A stretch of DNA of 64,000 bases from Limnephilus marmoratus (GCA_917880885.1 OU862927.1:20353450-20417449), one strand, 5' to 3'; shown: positions 9,695 to 20,868, counted from the first letter of the stretch. A program made the numbers and translations. Notes: generated from the sequence alone by a model not told the origin.

Positions 9695-10781
9695 TAAACC
9701 CAACAGTCCTCTTTTTTACGTCCCCAAATGACAGATCCCCTCATACGCTCTCTCTGCCGGGTTAGGTAAAGCTACGCAATTGCGCAATGCGATCTTGAGC
9801 TGGTTGATAACTCTAAGCTAAAAGTCGCATTTTTATAATCGATGGTATATTGTACATAATTCTCGACAGAATTTTTCGTCTTACTCCTTCACATTTGATG
9901 ATCATCAAATCGTCAATCGGTGCCATTTTGAATTTTTTACATGTGGATGGTCCCCGTTCAAAGCCAATTCTCGACACGTTTCTGCTTGCCTGATCTTCGA
10001 TTTGACGGTCATCAAATGCGATGGAGTTTGCAATATCCGAAGCACAGATAAAAGAAATAAGAGAGATGGGCCATATTAGCTTGAAGTCGCTCGCAAACAC
10101 CCATGCCACTATGCAATGCAAATCGCGTTTTAGCACAGCAGTTTTTTTTCTTCATTCATAAAATGACTTTTGTATACAGTTTTTTACAGGTATTTTGACT
10201 ACCACACAAGGCACATCACCGTATTATGGTAGTCGAAATGTGTATATATCATTATATAAATGGAATTTACTGTTACTTCTTAAATATATAGTTTTGTTGA
10301 GTACAATGTTTTTGTGTAACAAATTATTCTTTTAGTGGTTTCTCAGTTAAGTAGACAGAACAATTATAAACTAACCTTACTGTAGTGTAGACTGTTAATT
10401 TCGCTTAAATAAAATAAATAAATGTTGGTAAATAAATAAATGGATGACTTTACTTGTGGAGATAATGACCATAATGATTAATTAGCAGAACAATTTTAAT
10501 GTAAAAAACAAAAAAAGAAAAGTTAATGATTAATTAGCAGAAGAATTTGGATGTAAAAAACAAAAAAAGAAAAGTAATTATTAAGTAAATTAAAGTTATT
10601 ACAAGTTATAATTCATTAGAGTAAATTAACTTAATTTAAAGATATCATTCTTCAAAATAGTTCCTTCCCTTTATAAATAACCAATTCTGAAAACTTGAAA
10701 TATATAAAGATTGTCAGTTTTCTATTAACTGGTATCGATACTAGTTGAGTCAAAACAGGACTTTATGTTTAACGATTTTAA
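9695..10781. other. No recognised gene; one small tandem duplication
   Basis: Two units of about 52 bp stand in tandem at 10473-10576 (AATGATTAATTAGCAGAA ... AAAAAGAAAAGTT). A minus-strand open frame of about 107 codons at 9813-10136 has no motif I recognise and no supporting context. The rest is AT-rich. Confidence 0.5.
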
Positions 10782-10844
10782 TTAAGTATTTTGGCTTAAA
10801 ATTCACTGTCAAGGGTTGTTTAAATTAGATTAAACCACGGTTAA
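10782..10844. repeat. Left half of the repeat that received the TTAA element
   Basis: The bases TTAAGTATTTTGGCTTAAAA through ACCACGGTTAA match 18201-18263 nearly base for base. There the sequence runs on without the 6.9-kb insertion. The last four bases (10841-10844) are the left TTAA target duplication. Confidence 0.9.
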
Positions 10845-12649
10845 GAGGTAATAGCACCGGTGAGAAATCTCGACGGTAGGTATTTTAAAAGATTCTCGCT
10901 ATCGCACCGCGCTCAAAAAAGAACTAGCTATCGATGTGTTGGTGAGACCACGTGAGTGTTTGGCTTGTACACCCTCTCGCCCCCTTTGCGTCTCATGCCT
11001 ACCGTCTTTCGCCTCATACCGCCATATCCAATATTCTGTTTAGATAAAGCATGTTTCGACTTATTTCGTCGCTAATGAAGTTTTTGAATCGGCCTTGCGG
11101 TGTGACAGAAAAAGGGCCCATTATTTTTAAACGCACGAGGTCTGCTATTGTCGGTTATTTATAAATATCGTCGATAGGTATTGTAACAATGTCTTCTGTT
11201 CACGCTTATTACCGACAAATTACGAATTATTTTACTAGAACTCTATGTAGGTTAGTAGTTTTAAAGTTTTCACTGTATTTGCGTTTATAAATATGCAGTC
11301 AAACCAACTACATCGAATTATTATATACATACATATGATTATTCTCTATGATACATTAGTTATTATTGAAAATTAGTATTAACCTCTCAGGCCTCGGGCC
11401 TGTTTTTCGAAAAGTCAAAATATTTCCGCTTTCCAATAAATTCCAAATAACTTTAATATTTGTGAACGCATCCGAAAACTAAAAACTGTTTTTGAAAGAT
11501 GATGAAATACGCTTTCAAATTTTATAATTCGAAATAAACATATAATTTTGTTTTTATTTTATTAATAACTAGCAGACCCGGCCACACGTTGCTGTGGCTA
11601 ACGAAACACAACGCCATTTACCCAACCTTTATAAAATCCACACCATCCGCTCGCCAGCTGCCCGCTGCGCGCTGCCCTTTGCCTAAATTGAATATTTGAA
11701 TTTCTTGGCTTTTCTCTACTATAATAAGCATTTATTATACACATAAACCTTCCTCTTAAATCACTCTATCTAGTTTAAAAGATTTATGCGCACATACATT
11801 TTGAGCGACTTCATTTTATACTATGTAATGATGATGATACCACAAAACTTAAATTTCTACTCATATAATTTGGCACTTACCTATCTTATTAAAAAAAAAA
11901 CTCAAAAATGCATATGCAACAAAAATGTATTTTTGACCGATTATCTCTATCTCTACATATTATAAAGTCCCCCGCGCCATCTGTCTGTCTATTCGCGATA
12001 AACTCGAAAACTACTGAATGGATTTTCCTGCGGTTTTCACCAATATACAGAGTATTTCGTGAGGAAGGTTTAAGTATGCAATTTGTCAATGATTTGTGTA
12101 AATTGGTTGAAACATAACGATAATTGTTAGAAGTGTCGGAAATAAGTCCAGCCGCCTGGTAGCTTTCATCGAAAACGCTGCACAATCCTTTTGGGATATA
12201 ACCAGGGCTGGGCAAAATACATGCTTTGCTGTAATTGAAATACAAATTACAAAATACTTTTTCGCATGTATTTAAAATACGAAATACAAAATACTTTCAA
12301 GTCATGTATTTGAAATACAAAATACAAAATACAGTATTTTAACCATTTTTTTCTTTCAAATACAAAATACAAATTACAAAATACAAAATACATTTGGTTT
12401 TGGTAGAACCTTTGGTTGCAATAAATTGTCATAAATGCCCTTATCTAAGGGTGCGTTTAAATAGAAGCAATGTTGAGCAGAGTGAAACAGAGACGTGCAA
12501 AAATTGACCAATCATATTGCTCAAAAGACACATCTCATCTCCGCTTCACTTGTAAAATTTGTGGTAAAGGACTCAGGTGTTAGGTAATATAATAATAATA
12601 TATTATTATTATAACACGACATTTGTATAGCGCTATTTTGTTTTATTTC

Positions 12650-13564
12650 TAGTGACCGACCGAAGGTTCGGTTTCGGTTTCGTCAAGGTTCGGTAAAAAA
12701 ATCTAGTTTCGGCATCAGTTTCGGTTTCGGCAGAAAATCTGCCGAACCTTCGGCCGCACCGAAACTCTGCATTTGTGAATTATCGCGTGCCGTTTGACTG
12801 ACTTCCGGTGAGTTCGTGGCTCGTGTGTCATCCACCATCATCAACTGAGTTCGCTGGCCGGTCCGGCGTGCTTGTATTGTGAGTTTATGTAATCACAAAC
12901 TTCAATTATTTTTATTTATTTCATTCTAATTTTAATTTTATTTAACAAGTGTAAATAAAAATTAAAATCTAATCTCCTTCAACGGAAGCGATCTTCTGAA
13001 TAGTCCCTCCTTTGATGTGCTTGGTGTAAGGCCCTCCGTTCATGGAGATACTTACAATCTTCGTAATTGTGACGAAACCACAAGTACCCTGTTGATATAC
13101 ATACTACTTTTTAATGCTAGTCTCCGTACACGGCGCTATCCGAAATATACTATATAGTCACATGAGAACGGGTCGTTTCTATGACTCATTCTTGAGTTCA
13201 ACAGCTCGGCTGTGGAACCCGGCCTCTATGTTTCCTCCCTCCTTCCTCTCCCCAAAAAGACCCTCCATACAGCATCTTCAAAGATGACATACGCCCTGAG
13301 GGAAATTATTTTTCTCTGGGTCTCTCATGTGGAGTTAATGTAAAAAAATGTTGTGATTGTAAACGCAATTAAAATTATAGTACTCAATTTATGAGGTCCT
13401 TACTTTATAGTGAATAAAAGTGTAAAAAATAAGCCGAATTTCAGTAAACAATAGATTTTTAACATGTCTAAAAAAGTTTCGGTTTCGGTTTCGGCCGAAA
13501 CTGAGAAAGATATCGAATATTCGGTTTCGTTTTCGGTAGAAAATCCTGTTTCGGTCGGACACTA
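12650..13564 (-). mobile_element. hAT element (TAGTG ends) nested in the outer hAT, deleted form
   Basis: The ends TAGTGACCGACCGAA and (reverse complement) TAGTGTCCGACCGAA match the hAT terminal pattern and carry CCGAAA subterminal repeats. Flanking octamers TTTATTTC (12642-12649) and GTTATTTC (13565-13572) match at 7 of 8 positions. Compared with 19459-21220 it lacks about 850 bp around 13150, with a few filler bases at the junction, as expected of aborted gap repair. Its insertion point in the outer hAT is the same as in the 19-kb copy. Confidence 0.88.
13164..13350 (+). pseudogene. LINE ORF2 C-terminus and 3' tail (truncated)
   Basis: The frame RTGRFYDSFLSSTARLWN... continues to LSPKRPSIQHLQR and a stop, then a 3' tail with CATACGCCCTGAGGGAAATT and ATGTGGAGTTAATGTAAAAA. 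The same protein end in longer form is at 19669-20300 on the minus strand. The RT-tail motif with the LWN core is typical of Jockey-superfamily elements. The upstream part was lost with the internal deletion of the host hAT. Confidence 0.75.
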
Positions 13565-14579
13565 GTTATTTCACTTCAAGTGCGCTCTACTGTAATTAAC
13601 TTAAAAATAGTTTAGTATTCAGTCAAATTATTCCTATAGTGCTTGATCTAATACTATGACACAAAAATGTACAATACAAAGCAATGACAAGCATTACATA
13701 ATATGATACAAATATGATAGAAAATGTACAATAACAGTGCTATTATAGCACAGGACGTGTTGCCAACTCTAAATATTAACACACATAACATATAGCTCTG
13801 GATTCTAGCGTTTTTAGTCTACGTATTATCTATGTCAGTTTATTTTTCATTATCATTATTAAGATCGCTAAATGTATTTGAAAATGTATTTTGAAGCCAT
13901 AAGTATTTGAAATACAAATTACAAAATACCTCAGCCCCATGTAATTGAAATACCAATTACAAAATACATTTTTAGGAAGTAATTGAAATACAAATACAAA
14001 ATACGTATTTGTATTTCAAATACGTATTTCAATTACAAGTATTTCAAATACTGCCCAGCCCTGGATATAACAAAACAATTAATGGTGGGATATTCCTCTT
14101 TTATAGATCTACAAAAAAGTCCGCGAAGGCATATGTCTATCTTTTACGGATAGCTTACTATACACATTAAATCTAAAATGCAATTGATAAGAATAATAAG
14201 ATAAGAAGATAGAATGCGTATAGTAAAAGATAGATATATGCCATCGCGGACTTTTTTGTAGATCTATAAAAGAGGAATATCCCACCAAGCGTTGTTTTGT
14301 TATATCCCAAAAAGATTAGGCAGCGTTTTCGATGAAAGCTACCAGGCGGCTGGAATTTTTCCGACACTTCTAACAATTATCGTTATGTTTCAACCAATTT
14401 ACACAAATCCTTGACAAATTACATACGTAAACCTTCCTCACGAAACACTCTATCTATTGGTGAAAACCGCATGAAAATCCGTTCAGTAGTTTTCGAGTTT
14501 ATCGCGAACAGACAGACAGACAGACAGACAGACAGAAAGACGGCGCGGGGGACTTTACTTTATAATATGTAGAGATAAA

Positions 14580-15020
14580 AAAGGTTTAAAAATAGCCCAC
14601 CTTAAGTTTTTTTCTAATTAAAATTACGATAACGAAAAAGATAAAAGCACTTACATATTTTATTAGACAATTAAATCTAAATGGATTTATTGTGTTGTGT
14701 GTATCATACGTGTGAGTTGACATGTTTGTAAATAATAATGTTTAAAATGTTAGATATATCGCTTGCTGAGGTTTGATTTGTACTCCTGTATTTTTGAGTT
14801 TCTTTAAGCAGTAAATACAAAAAAGGATGTGTTAGTTCGTTCAAAATTCAATAAAAAATGTTGGTCTTTTACCTATAGATAGATTTACCTACACATTTTT
14901 TTAAATATTTATTACAGTCAGTTTGAAATAAAGGAAACAAATATATAATTTTTTTAAACTTCAAAACTTTTTATTTTTATTTTCAACTTTATAAAACCTT
15001 AAATTGTAATATTTAATTAC
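14580..15020. other. AT-rich part of TTAA element, no gene seen
   Basis: It lies between the palindromic MITE and the transposase relic. No open frame of interest; the N-terminal half of the transposase is not recognisable here. The other gene-free part of the element, 10845-11945, is likewise noncoding apart from a GCAGACCCGGCCACACGTTG motif at 11573-11592 that resembles a common arthropod repeat start. Confidence 0.5.
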
Positions 15021-16561
15021 ATGAAGACAATATTAGCGAAACTTCAACCCAAGGCTTCAGGCCCAACTTCATAGTACAAAAAAAAGTGCAAAAATCACTT
15101 ACTTCGCAATTTTTGCAATAAAATAAAAGCACTTAGAAAAAAAACCAACAACGCTAAAGGCTTTGTACCAGTTCACATAAGGAAAAAGGTTGAAGCAAAC
15201 GTTTTACGTATGAGAAAAGCTATAGTTTGAGCAGTAAATTACAGAAAAGAGCAAGAAAACACGGCACAAAGTGATAAAGTAAAAAATCTGAAAATGGACA
15301 AAAAAATGCCGCAAACCATGTTTTTGGTGATCATACAAAATGTTCGTCATACTATTGCAAGTCGGAGAAGTATACTAATGATCCAAATTTAGTAAGCGAT
15401 CTTCAAGATTGTGGAACAGGACTGATATTCAACAATTATTGTCGTCTCTAATAGCAAATGCAGAAAGTCTTATTATTAACGTGACAAATAACACTGTGGA
15501 GCAATTCAACAACGTTATAGCCAAATTTATAGGCGGAAAAAGAGCAAATTTTACAAAAATGGGATAACTTCAGCAGTTGAGCTTCTTGAGCAGTAACTTC
15601 GTGGAATAGTGAAATGACAACCCATTCACGAATACAAAAAAAATCCAAGGCCACAGTCCTGGCAACTACACGAAGCATTTTATTGAAAGAAAACGACGTT
15701 CGAAGGAGACAATACAGAGGTGTCGAAAAATAAAACTAAGGTATTACGAAAACACGACAGAAAAGAGAAAAAAAGTTGCAGGGCCTGATGAAAATTATGG
15801 TCAATTGGAATTAGATCCAGATATGCCAGCTGAATTATTTGAAACGATAAAGAGGAATTTTTCAAAGAATTATCTCCATCGAATAAGGATGAACTCGAAA
15901 GGAATACGGTGGGCCAAAGCAATAATAATTTGTGGACAATTGAAAGGCGTAAGCGGCTTACAGCTTCTAACTTTGGACAAAAATATGTAAGCTACGGCCA
16001 AAAACTTCAGTTGCGAGAGTATTAAACTCGCTACTGTACTCGCCATTTAAAGGAAATATGGCCACAAATTATGGGAAAGAAAATGAAAACCAAGCAATTG
16101 AGCAATTTACAAAAGAAACAAAATTAGAGGTATTCGCCTGTGGACTATTTATCGATGAAAACAAAAACTTTTTAGCGGCAAGTCCGGATGGCCTTTTTGG
16201 CAAGGATTCTATAATTGAAGTGAAATGCCCATATAGTATAGTAAATATGTCACCAGAAGAAGGATTTGAACAAAAAAAATTGATAACTGTAAAATTGAAG
16301 ACAATGCTTCAACATTAAAACGGAATCACAATTACTTCTACCAAGTACAAGGCCAGTTACACATTACTCGTCGTAAATACTGTTATTTTGTCGTGTGGAG
16401 TCCTAAAGGTTTGCCGTATGAAAAAATTGAAAGGGACGATTCAATCTGGCAAAAAATTGAACCACTGTTAGAAAAACTTCTACCACCAATGCCTTTTACC
16501 AGAAACAATTGACGGTCGCATATCAAGAAATTTACCGGCGAGAGAAAGATCTAAATCATAA
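15021..16561 (+). pseudogene. Transposase C-terminus plus YqaJ-type nuclease, broken
   Basis: Fragments in several frames line up with a transposon protein family common in insects, a Mutator-like transposase followed by a YqaJ (lambda-exonuclease-like) domain. In order: KCKNHLLRNFCNKIKAL, IRKKVEANVLRMRKA, HVFGDHTKCSSYYC, ANAESLIINVTNNTVEQFNN, FIGGKRANF, then RRKRLTASNFGQ, then at 16058-16318 MATNYGKENENQAIEQF, CGLFID, AASPDG and IIEVKCP, then YFYQVQGQLHIT and CLLPETIDGR. SPDG and EVKCP carry the acidic and lysine residues of the nuclease site. There are at least four frameshifts and several stops, so the gene is dead. Confidence 0.8.
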
Positions 16562-16684
16562 ATTGTTTAAAATTCATTGTATAGTGGTAAAAAATTTTGT
16601 ACAATAAAGTGTTTACAAACAAAAAATTTCAATTAATCACTGAAGGCAATGTAAGCGACTCTCAACTAAAAATTTGAAACAGAT

Positions 16685-17090
16685 TTTTTTTAAAAACATA
16701 AACCTCACATTGGAGGCACCGAGGAAAAATAATCGCTCAGGGACTTTGTTGGAGAAGTTGTTGGACATCATTGGAGAAGCTGTGTGGAGGGTATTTTTAG
16801 GATAAGGAAGGAAAGGAAGTTTTGGGTAGGGAAAAGGTAGGTAAAAGTATGAAATGATGGTGGAGAGTCCAGCTGTAGAGATCAAAAGATCTTCCTCTTC
16901 CAGTTTCTCCCAATCCGGCCCGCCACGCAGTAAGTGGACAAAATTATCCGCCACCAAAACCCATGCAGACCTCATCCGTGAACCCGGGAACCCAGGCTCT
17001 GTCACCAAACATAGAGGACCACTTGCGGTGACCAAGTGGCGGGGGTGTTGGTTATCCAATAAATGGTTCCCGGGGCGATGGTACCTAAAA
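16685..17090 (-). mobile_element. SINE-like retroposon sharing the LINE tail (in TTAA copy 1)
   Basis: On the minus strand the head reads CCCCGGGAACCATTTATTGG, then GGTTATCCAATA-type and CCAAGTGG stretches, GGAGAAACTGG, and a 3' part with CTCCACACAGC and an A tail remnant near 16685. The same order is found at 42765-43100, 49985-50400 and 52326-52772. A minus-strand open frame of 163 codons runs across it but shows no known domain; I treat it as chance. Confidence 0.7.
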
Positions 17091-17408
17091 CGCCTCCCAA
17101 ATTGAAAATTTATTATAGTACTTGACATAAAAAAATTTAATTTTGCACAATTTTAGTATGAAAGCTCGGTCAGTATTGGTATACCGCGATGAGTCACTAA
17201 ACAGAAAAAAAACGAATAAAAAATATCGATTACTCGGGCAAGGACAACACTAGTCTACCGATAAAATTCTTTACATCACTACTTCGCATTATATGTATGT
17301 ATTTGTCAAAACCCACGTTCCCCGGCCCCCCTCAGGAGAAATGAGCGAAAGGGACACCTGCACGTCGGGCCGAAAATACCTAAATAAAATCTTCGAAATC
17401 GATGTTTT

Positions 17409-17721
17409 GTATTCCCCATTTTTCTTCTCCAAAACTGGACGGATTTAAAAATTTTTTTTCACTAACTGTATTAAAAGAAAATATTCTATGTCGGTACGTT
17501 TTGCTTTTTTTCAAAATACATTGTTTAGTTTGTATACTGAACGTTTTTTGACGGCGTTTAAATTAGGCAATTTTATTCATTTTTGGAAGGTCGTAACTTC
17601 TATGAGAAGTAAATTATCAAAAAAAACAAAACGTACCGACACGCTAGTGGTCAATATCTATATTATGTAAAAAAAAATTTTGCTCTAGGGTCAAAATCCA
17701 GAGAGATAAACGGGGAATACG
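17409..17721. repeat. Inverted-repeat substructure at right end of TTAA element 1
   Basis: TATTCCCCATTTTTCTTC at 17410 is mirrored by GAGATAAACGGGGAATAC at 17703-17720. Within it a second pair, GTCGGTACGTTTTG (17490) and CAAAACGTACCGAC (17627-17640), faces inward. The open frame of 60 codons here simply spans this inner pair. It probably represents nested MITEs. The same lies near 42078-42390 in copy 2. Confidence 0.55.
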
Positions 17722-17757
17722 TTTGTATAGAAAAGCGCAGCTAGTATTTCCTCTTAA

Positions 17758-18200
17758 CAGTTGAAATGCTTAAGGGCCCGCAACCCGGATTTGTACCGAT
17801 TTATTACATATTTCCCTTAAATACGGTAAGTTTTAAAGCTCTTGAAAAAATATATGTTATTCTTGAAGATAATATCTAGACATTGCCCGCGCCGAAACGC
17901 AACTTATATAAAATTCCCCCGATAGAAAAAAATTTCAAAGTATGCACCAAAAATTATTATAAACACGTTTGTTTCAGTTATTTTACAAGTTATATGTATG
18001 AAAAAATTCACAGTGTTTCTTTAAATGCTGTTTAAGACAATGCCCGTGAGATTTTTGCTCTATTTTAAACGAGTCGTGATTTATTAAACATTTTCGCAAT
18101 TTTTGCATCGATTTTGTCGCTGTAAATGTTAGCGCTCTCCTCTAACATTCGTAATTTCGTATCTCTCCATCTTCTTCTTTTCGAGCCCGGTTGCAGAGCC
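17758..18200. other. Right flank of TTAA element, no gene
   Basis: The first about 20 bases (CAGTTGAAATGCTTAAG) match the right half of the unoccupied site at 18264-18282. The remainder is AT-rich without recognised features. Confidence 0.5.
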
Positions 18201-18285
18201 TTAAGTATTTTGGCTTAAAATTCACTGTCAAGGGTTGTTTAAATTAGATACAACCACGGTTAATAGTTGAAATGATTAATAGAAG
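18201..18285. repeat. Unoccupied paralogue of the TTAA insertion site
   Basis: This matches the joined flanks of element copy 1: the left flank (10782-10840) up to ACCACGG, a single TTAA (18260-18263), then TAGTTGAAATGATTAA corresponding to CAGTTGAAATGCTTAA right of the element. It shows directly that the element begins after one TTAA and ends before the second, with no other change. It is a nearby copy of a repeat, not the same locus. Confidence 0.9.
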
Positions 18286-18951
18286 CACACAGTTGAGTCC
18301 GGACCTAAGAAGCGTTGTAATTTGGAACAAATGAGGAAGTTGAGTTATTTTAACCTCCTTAGAAACCTGTTACTTTCGGCGAAGAAGCGTTACATTAGCG
18401 TTACTTTGTTTATAACCACGATTTATTTATTTAATTTTTTTTATTCCGACATTTCCAAATCTGCCCCTGCGCAAAGTTATGTGATAATCGGGTACTCTTC
18501 AAGATCTCTTTTAGGATAAAATCATATTGCCAAAGTTCTTGTGTCATTAATTACTCCAGTGTTTAGATCAATTCATCATGACGCAGACCGACGGGAGATC
18601 GAATTAATATTATTAATGAGAGGCGATAGCCTTCGATATTTATATCCAGGAAGTCATTTCACGTTTTATTTACCGATCCCAATGATAATAATAGAGGGTT
18701 GTCAGTAATAATAAGGATTTATGTGAGATATAAGGGAGAGAACAATCACTTTGTTTGAACTACTAATAATTAATTGGTATATTTTTGACGCTTGAGCGTA
18801 AGGTTAGGTCTGCCATTAGATAATAAAATAAACAAGGGAGATAGACAATTAACGATGATACATTATGAAAAAAGCGTCGCCAACTTCGTTCATTCATTTT
18901 ACTTCGAATCGCATCTCCGCAAAGCGACGCGACGCTCCGCTGCTGTTTCTA
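18286..18951. other. AT-rich stretch without recognised gene
   Basis: A plus-strand open frame of about 65 codons at 18322 is hydrophobic in part but has no context. I see no repeat relationship to other parts of the window. Confidence 0.4.
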
Positions 18952-19668
18952 TCTATACCCAGGGCTGGGCAGTATTTGAAATACATGTAATTGAAATACG
19001 TATTTGAAATACAAATACGTATTTTGTATTTGTATTTCAATTACTTCCTAAAAATGTATTTTGTAATTGATATTTCAATTACCTGGGGCTAAGGTATTTT
19101 GTAATTTGTATTTCAAATACTTATGGCTCCAAAATACATTTTCAAATACATTTAGTGATCTTAATAATGATAATGAAAAATAAACTGACATACATAATAC
19201 GTAGACTAAAAACGCTAGAATCCAGAGCTATATGTTATGTATGTTAATATTTAGAGTTGGCAACACGTCCTGTGCTATAACAGCACTGTTATTGTACATT
19301 TTCTATCATATTTGTATCATATTATATAATACTTGTCATTGCTTTGTATTGTACTTTTTTGTGTCATAGTATTAGATCAAGCAATATAGGAATAATTTGA
19401 CTGAATACTAGATTATTTTTAAGTTAATTACAGTAGAGCGCACTTGAAGTGAAATAACTAGTGTCCGACCGAAACAGGATTTTCTACCGAAAACGAAACC
19501 GAATATTCGATATCAGTTTCGGCCGAAACCGAAACCGAAACTTTTTTAGACATGTTAAAAATCTATTGTTTACAGAAATTCGGCTTATTTTTTACACTTA
19601 TATTCACTATAAAGTAAGGACCTCATAAATTGAGTATTATAATTTTAATTGCGTTTACAATCACAACA

Positions 19669-20300
19669 TTTTTTTACATTAACTCCACATGAGAGGCCCC
19701 GAGGAAAATAATTTCCCTCAGGGCGTATGTCATCTTTGAAGATGCTGTATGGAGGGTCTTTTTGGGGAGAGGAAGGAGTAAATGGTCTTGAAGAGAGCCA
19801 TGTTGTAGGAGGGAGGAAACATAGAGGCCGGCAAAACGTTCCACAGCCGAGTCGTTGAACTCAAGAATGAGTCATAGAAACGACCCGTTCTCATGTGACT
19901 AACGTCAACCGTGTACACATGTTGGGCGCATGTTTGGCATGTTCCCCGACTACGCACTGGTGCCGAGGGGATCAATGGCGCTATTTCCTCAAAGTATCTT
20001 CCATTGTATTACCGGTAGAACAAGGATAGATTCCCACCTGACGCCTATGCTCTAAAGATCGCAATCCGTTTGTGTTAGGAGAATCTATCAATTGGACCAC
20101 CGGTTTCTGCACAGAGTCGAGGGTTTTTTTTAAGGTATTTTGGGGCTCCAGACCAGAGGTGGCTTCCATATTCAATAGTGGGGCGCAGTTGCGATTTGTA
20201 CAGTGTTAGCAGTTGTGTACTATTAAAGTATCTGCGGGTCCTGTATAGTACGCCCAGTTTCTGAGAGTCTAAAACTCTGGCTTCGATGGAGCCCCCATAC
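19669..20300 (-). pseudogene. LINE ORF2 thumb/C-terminus and 3' tail
   Basis: Minus-strand reading gives QKLGVLYRTRRYF, LLTLYKSQLRPTIEYGSHLW, SGAPKY, LRSLEHRRQVGI, then RTGRFYDSFLSSTTRLWNVL and LSPKRPSIQHLQR followed by a stop. The LRPxxEYGSHLWSGAP and SLEHRR signatures are those of Jockey-superfamily reverse transcriptases after the catalytic palm, which is absent here. Frameshifts interrupt it. The 3' tail ends ATGTGGAGTTAATGTAAAAA. It lies inside the nested hAT. Confidence 0.85.
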
Positions 20301-20324
20301 CTGAGCTGGTCACTTAGAGTTATT

Positions 20325-20868
20325 GCCTCCGTTCACGGAGATACTTACAAGATACTTGATCTTCGTGCGCGTATCATTTGCGCCGATCGTAAGTACCCCC
20401 CTTACGAATTTCTGGTGCCCGTTCACGGCGCTACGCGGTGGCTGTCGGTTTCCAATCAGTATCACGATATCGACAGTGCTGATCGCACGCGACGCGTCGC
20501 ATCATTTGTGTCTGATACTTATTCATTTGACGTTTGACAGAAATGACGTCGGAACATGAAAGTATTGTTAGATTTGTTCTGGAAGTGGAAAAAATGCATG
20601 TTTATATAACTATTCTTTACCAGAATACGTAAGAAAGGATTTAGTGGAGGTGGCATGGATTGATATTGGAAAAAAAGTCATATGACATCGCTTGACAGCG
20701 TGTTAACTCCACGGCTGCACGTGAAAAATGATCAAGTTCAGTATATTTCGGATAGCGCCGTGTACGGAGACTAGCATTAAAAAGTAGTATAGCAGCAGGG
20801 TACTTGTGGTTTCGTCACAATTACGTAGATTGTAAGTATCTCCATGAACGGAGGGCCTTACACCAAGC
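20325..20868. mobile_element. Small TIR element inside the nested hAT
   Basis: CCTCCGTTCACGGAGATACT at 20326 is mirrored by AGTATCTCCATGAACGGAGG ending about 20866. The inverted repeat is about 24 bp with one mismatch and is itself partly palindromic. The interior is more GC-rich than its surroundings and gives overlapping open frames without recognised domains. Only its right-end part survives in the TTAA-embedded copies (about 13029-13150). Confidence 0.6.

Larger units (their letters stand above)
12203..14063 (+). mobile_element. hAT element (CAGGGCTGGGCA ends), copy within TTAA element 1
   Basis: The perfect 8-bp duplication GATATAAC is at 12195-12202 and 14064-14071. The ends CAGGGCTGGGCA and TGCCCAGCCCTG are exact inverses, followed by subterminal ATTTGTATTTC / GAAATACAAAT arrays. 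The sequence at 12447-12550 resembles one arm of the foldback MITE at 47301-47471. No transposase. A second hAT (12650-13564) is nested inside. A longer sibling stands at 18960-21630. Confidence 0.93.
11950..14575. mobile_element. Long-palindrome MITE inside TTAA element, split by hAT
   Basis: Arms starting TCTCTACATATTATAAAG face each other (11950 onward and back from 14575). They include AGTCCCCCGCGCC, a GACAGACA-type repeat and CGAAAACTACTGAATGGATT. TA on each side (11948-11949, 14576-14577) fits a Tc1/mariner-type duplication. Without the inserted hAT the palindrome is about 760 bp. A minus-strand open frame through the left arm (about 118 codons) arises from this repeat and is not a gene. 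Its terminal motif is widespread in arthropod repeats. Confidence 0.8.
10845..17753 (+). mobile_element. Composite 6.9-kb TTAA DNA transposon, copy 1
   Basis: TTAA lies at 10841-10844 and 17754-17757. The ends are short imperfect inverted repeats: GAGGTAATAG and (reverse complement) GAGGAAATACTAG. Copy 2 at 35514-42422 has identical length and boundaries. TTAA duplication is typical of piggyBac and Kolobok. The GAGG tips are not piggyBac-like, and the transposase/YqaJ-type relic at 15021-16561 makes a Kolobok-like assignment my preferred but unproven choice. Cargo includes a palindromic MITE (11950-14575), nested hATs (12203-14063, 12650-13564), a LINE scrap and a SINE-like retroposon (16685-17090). 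The gene is broken, so movement needed a transposase supplied elsewhere. Confidence 0.9.

Noticed and set aside
9813..10136. 107-codon minus-strand open frame as a host gene
   Set aside because: No recognisable domain, no splice or promoter context that I can support, and composition is like the surroundings.
11889..12245. 118-codon minus-strand open frame, duplicated at 36558-36914
   Set aside because: It runs through the palindromic MITE arm and into the hAT tip, so it is a by-product of nested repeats. Its duplication only reflects the copied element.
16637..17128. 163-codon minus-strand open frame, duplicated at 41306-41797
   Set aside because: It spans the SINE-like retroposon. Other copies of that retroposon do not keep the frame, and no motif is recognisable.
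10845..17753. piggyBac assignment of the TTAA element
   Set aside because: TTAA fits, but the GAGG tips and the transposase motifs do not look like piggyBac. I left it as Kolobok-like with uncertainty.
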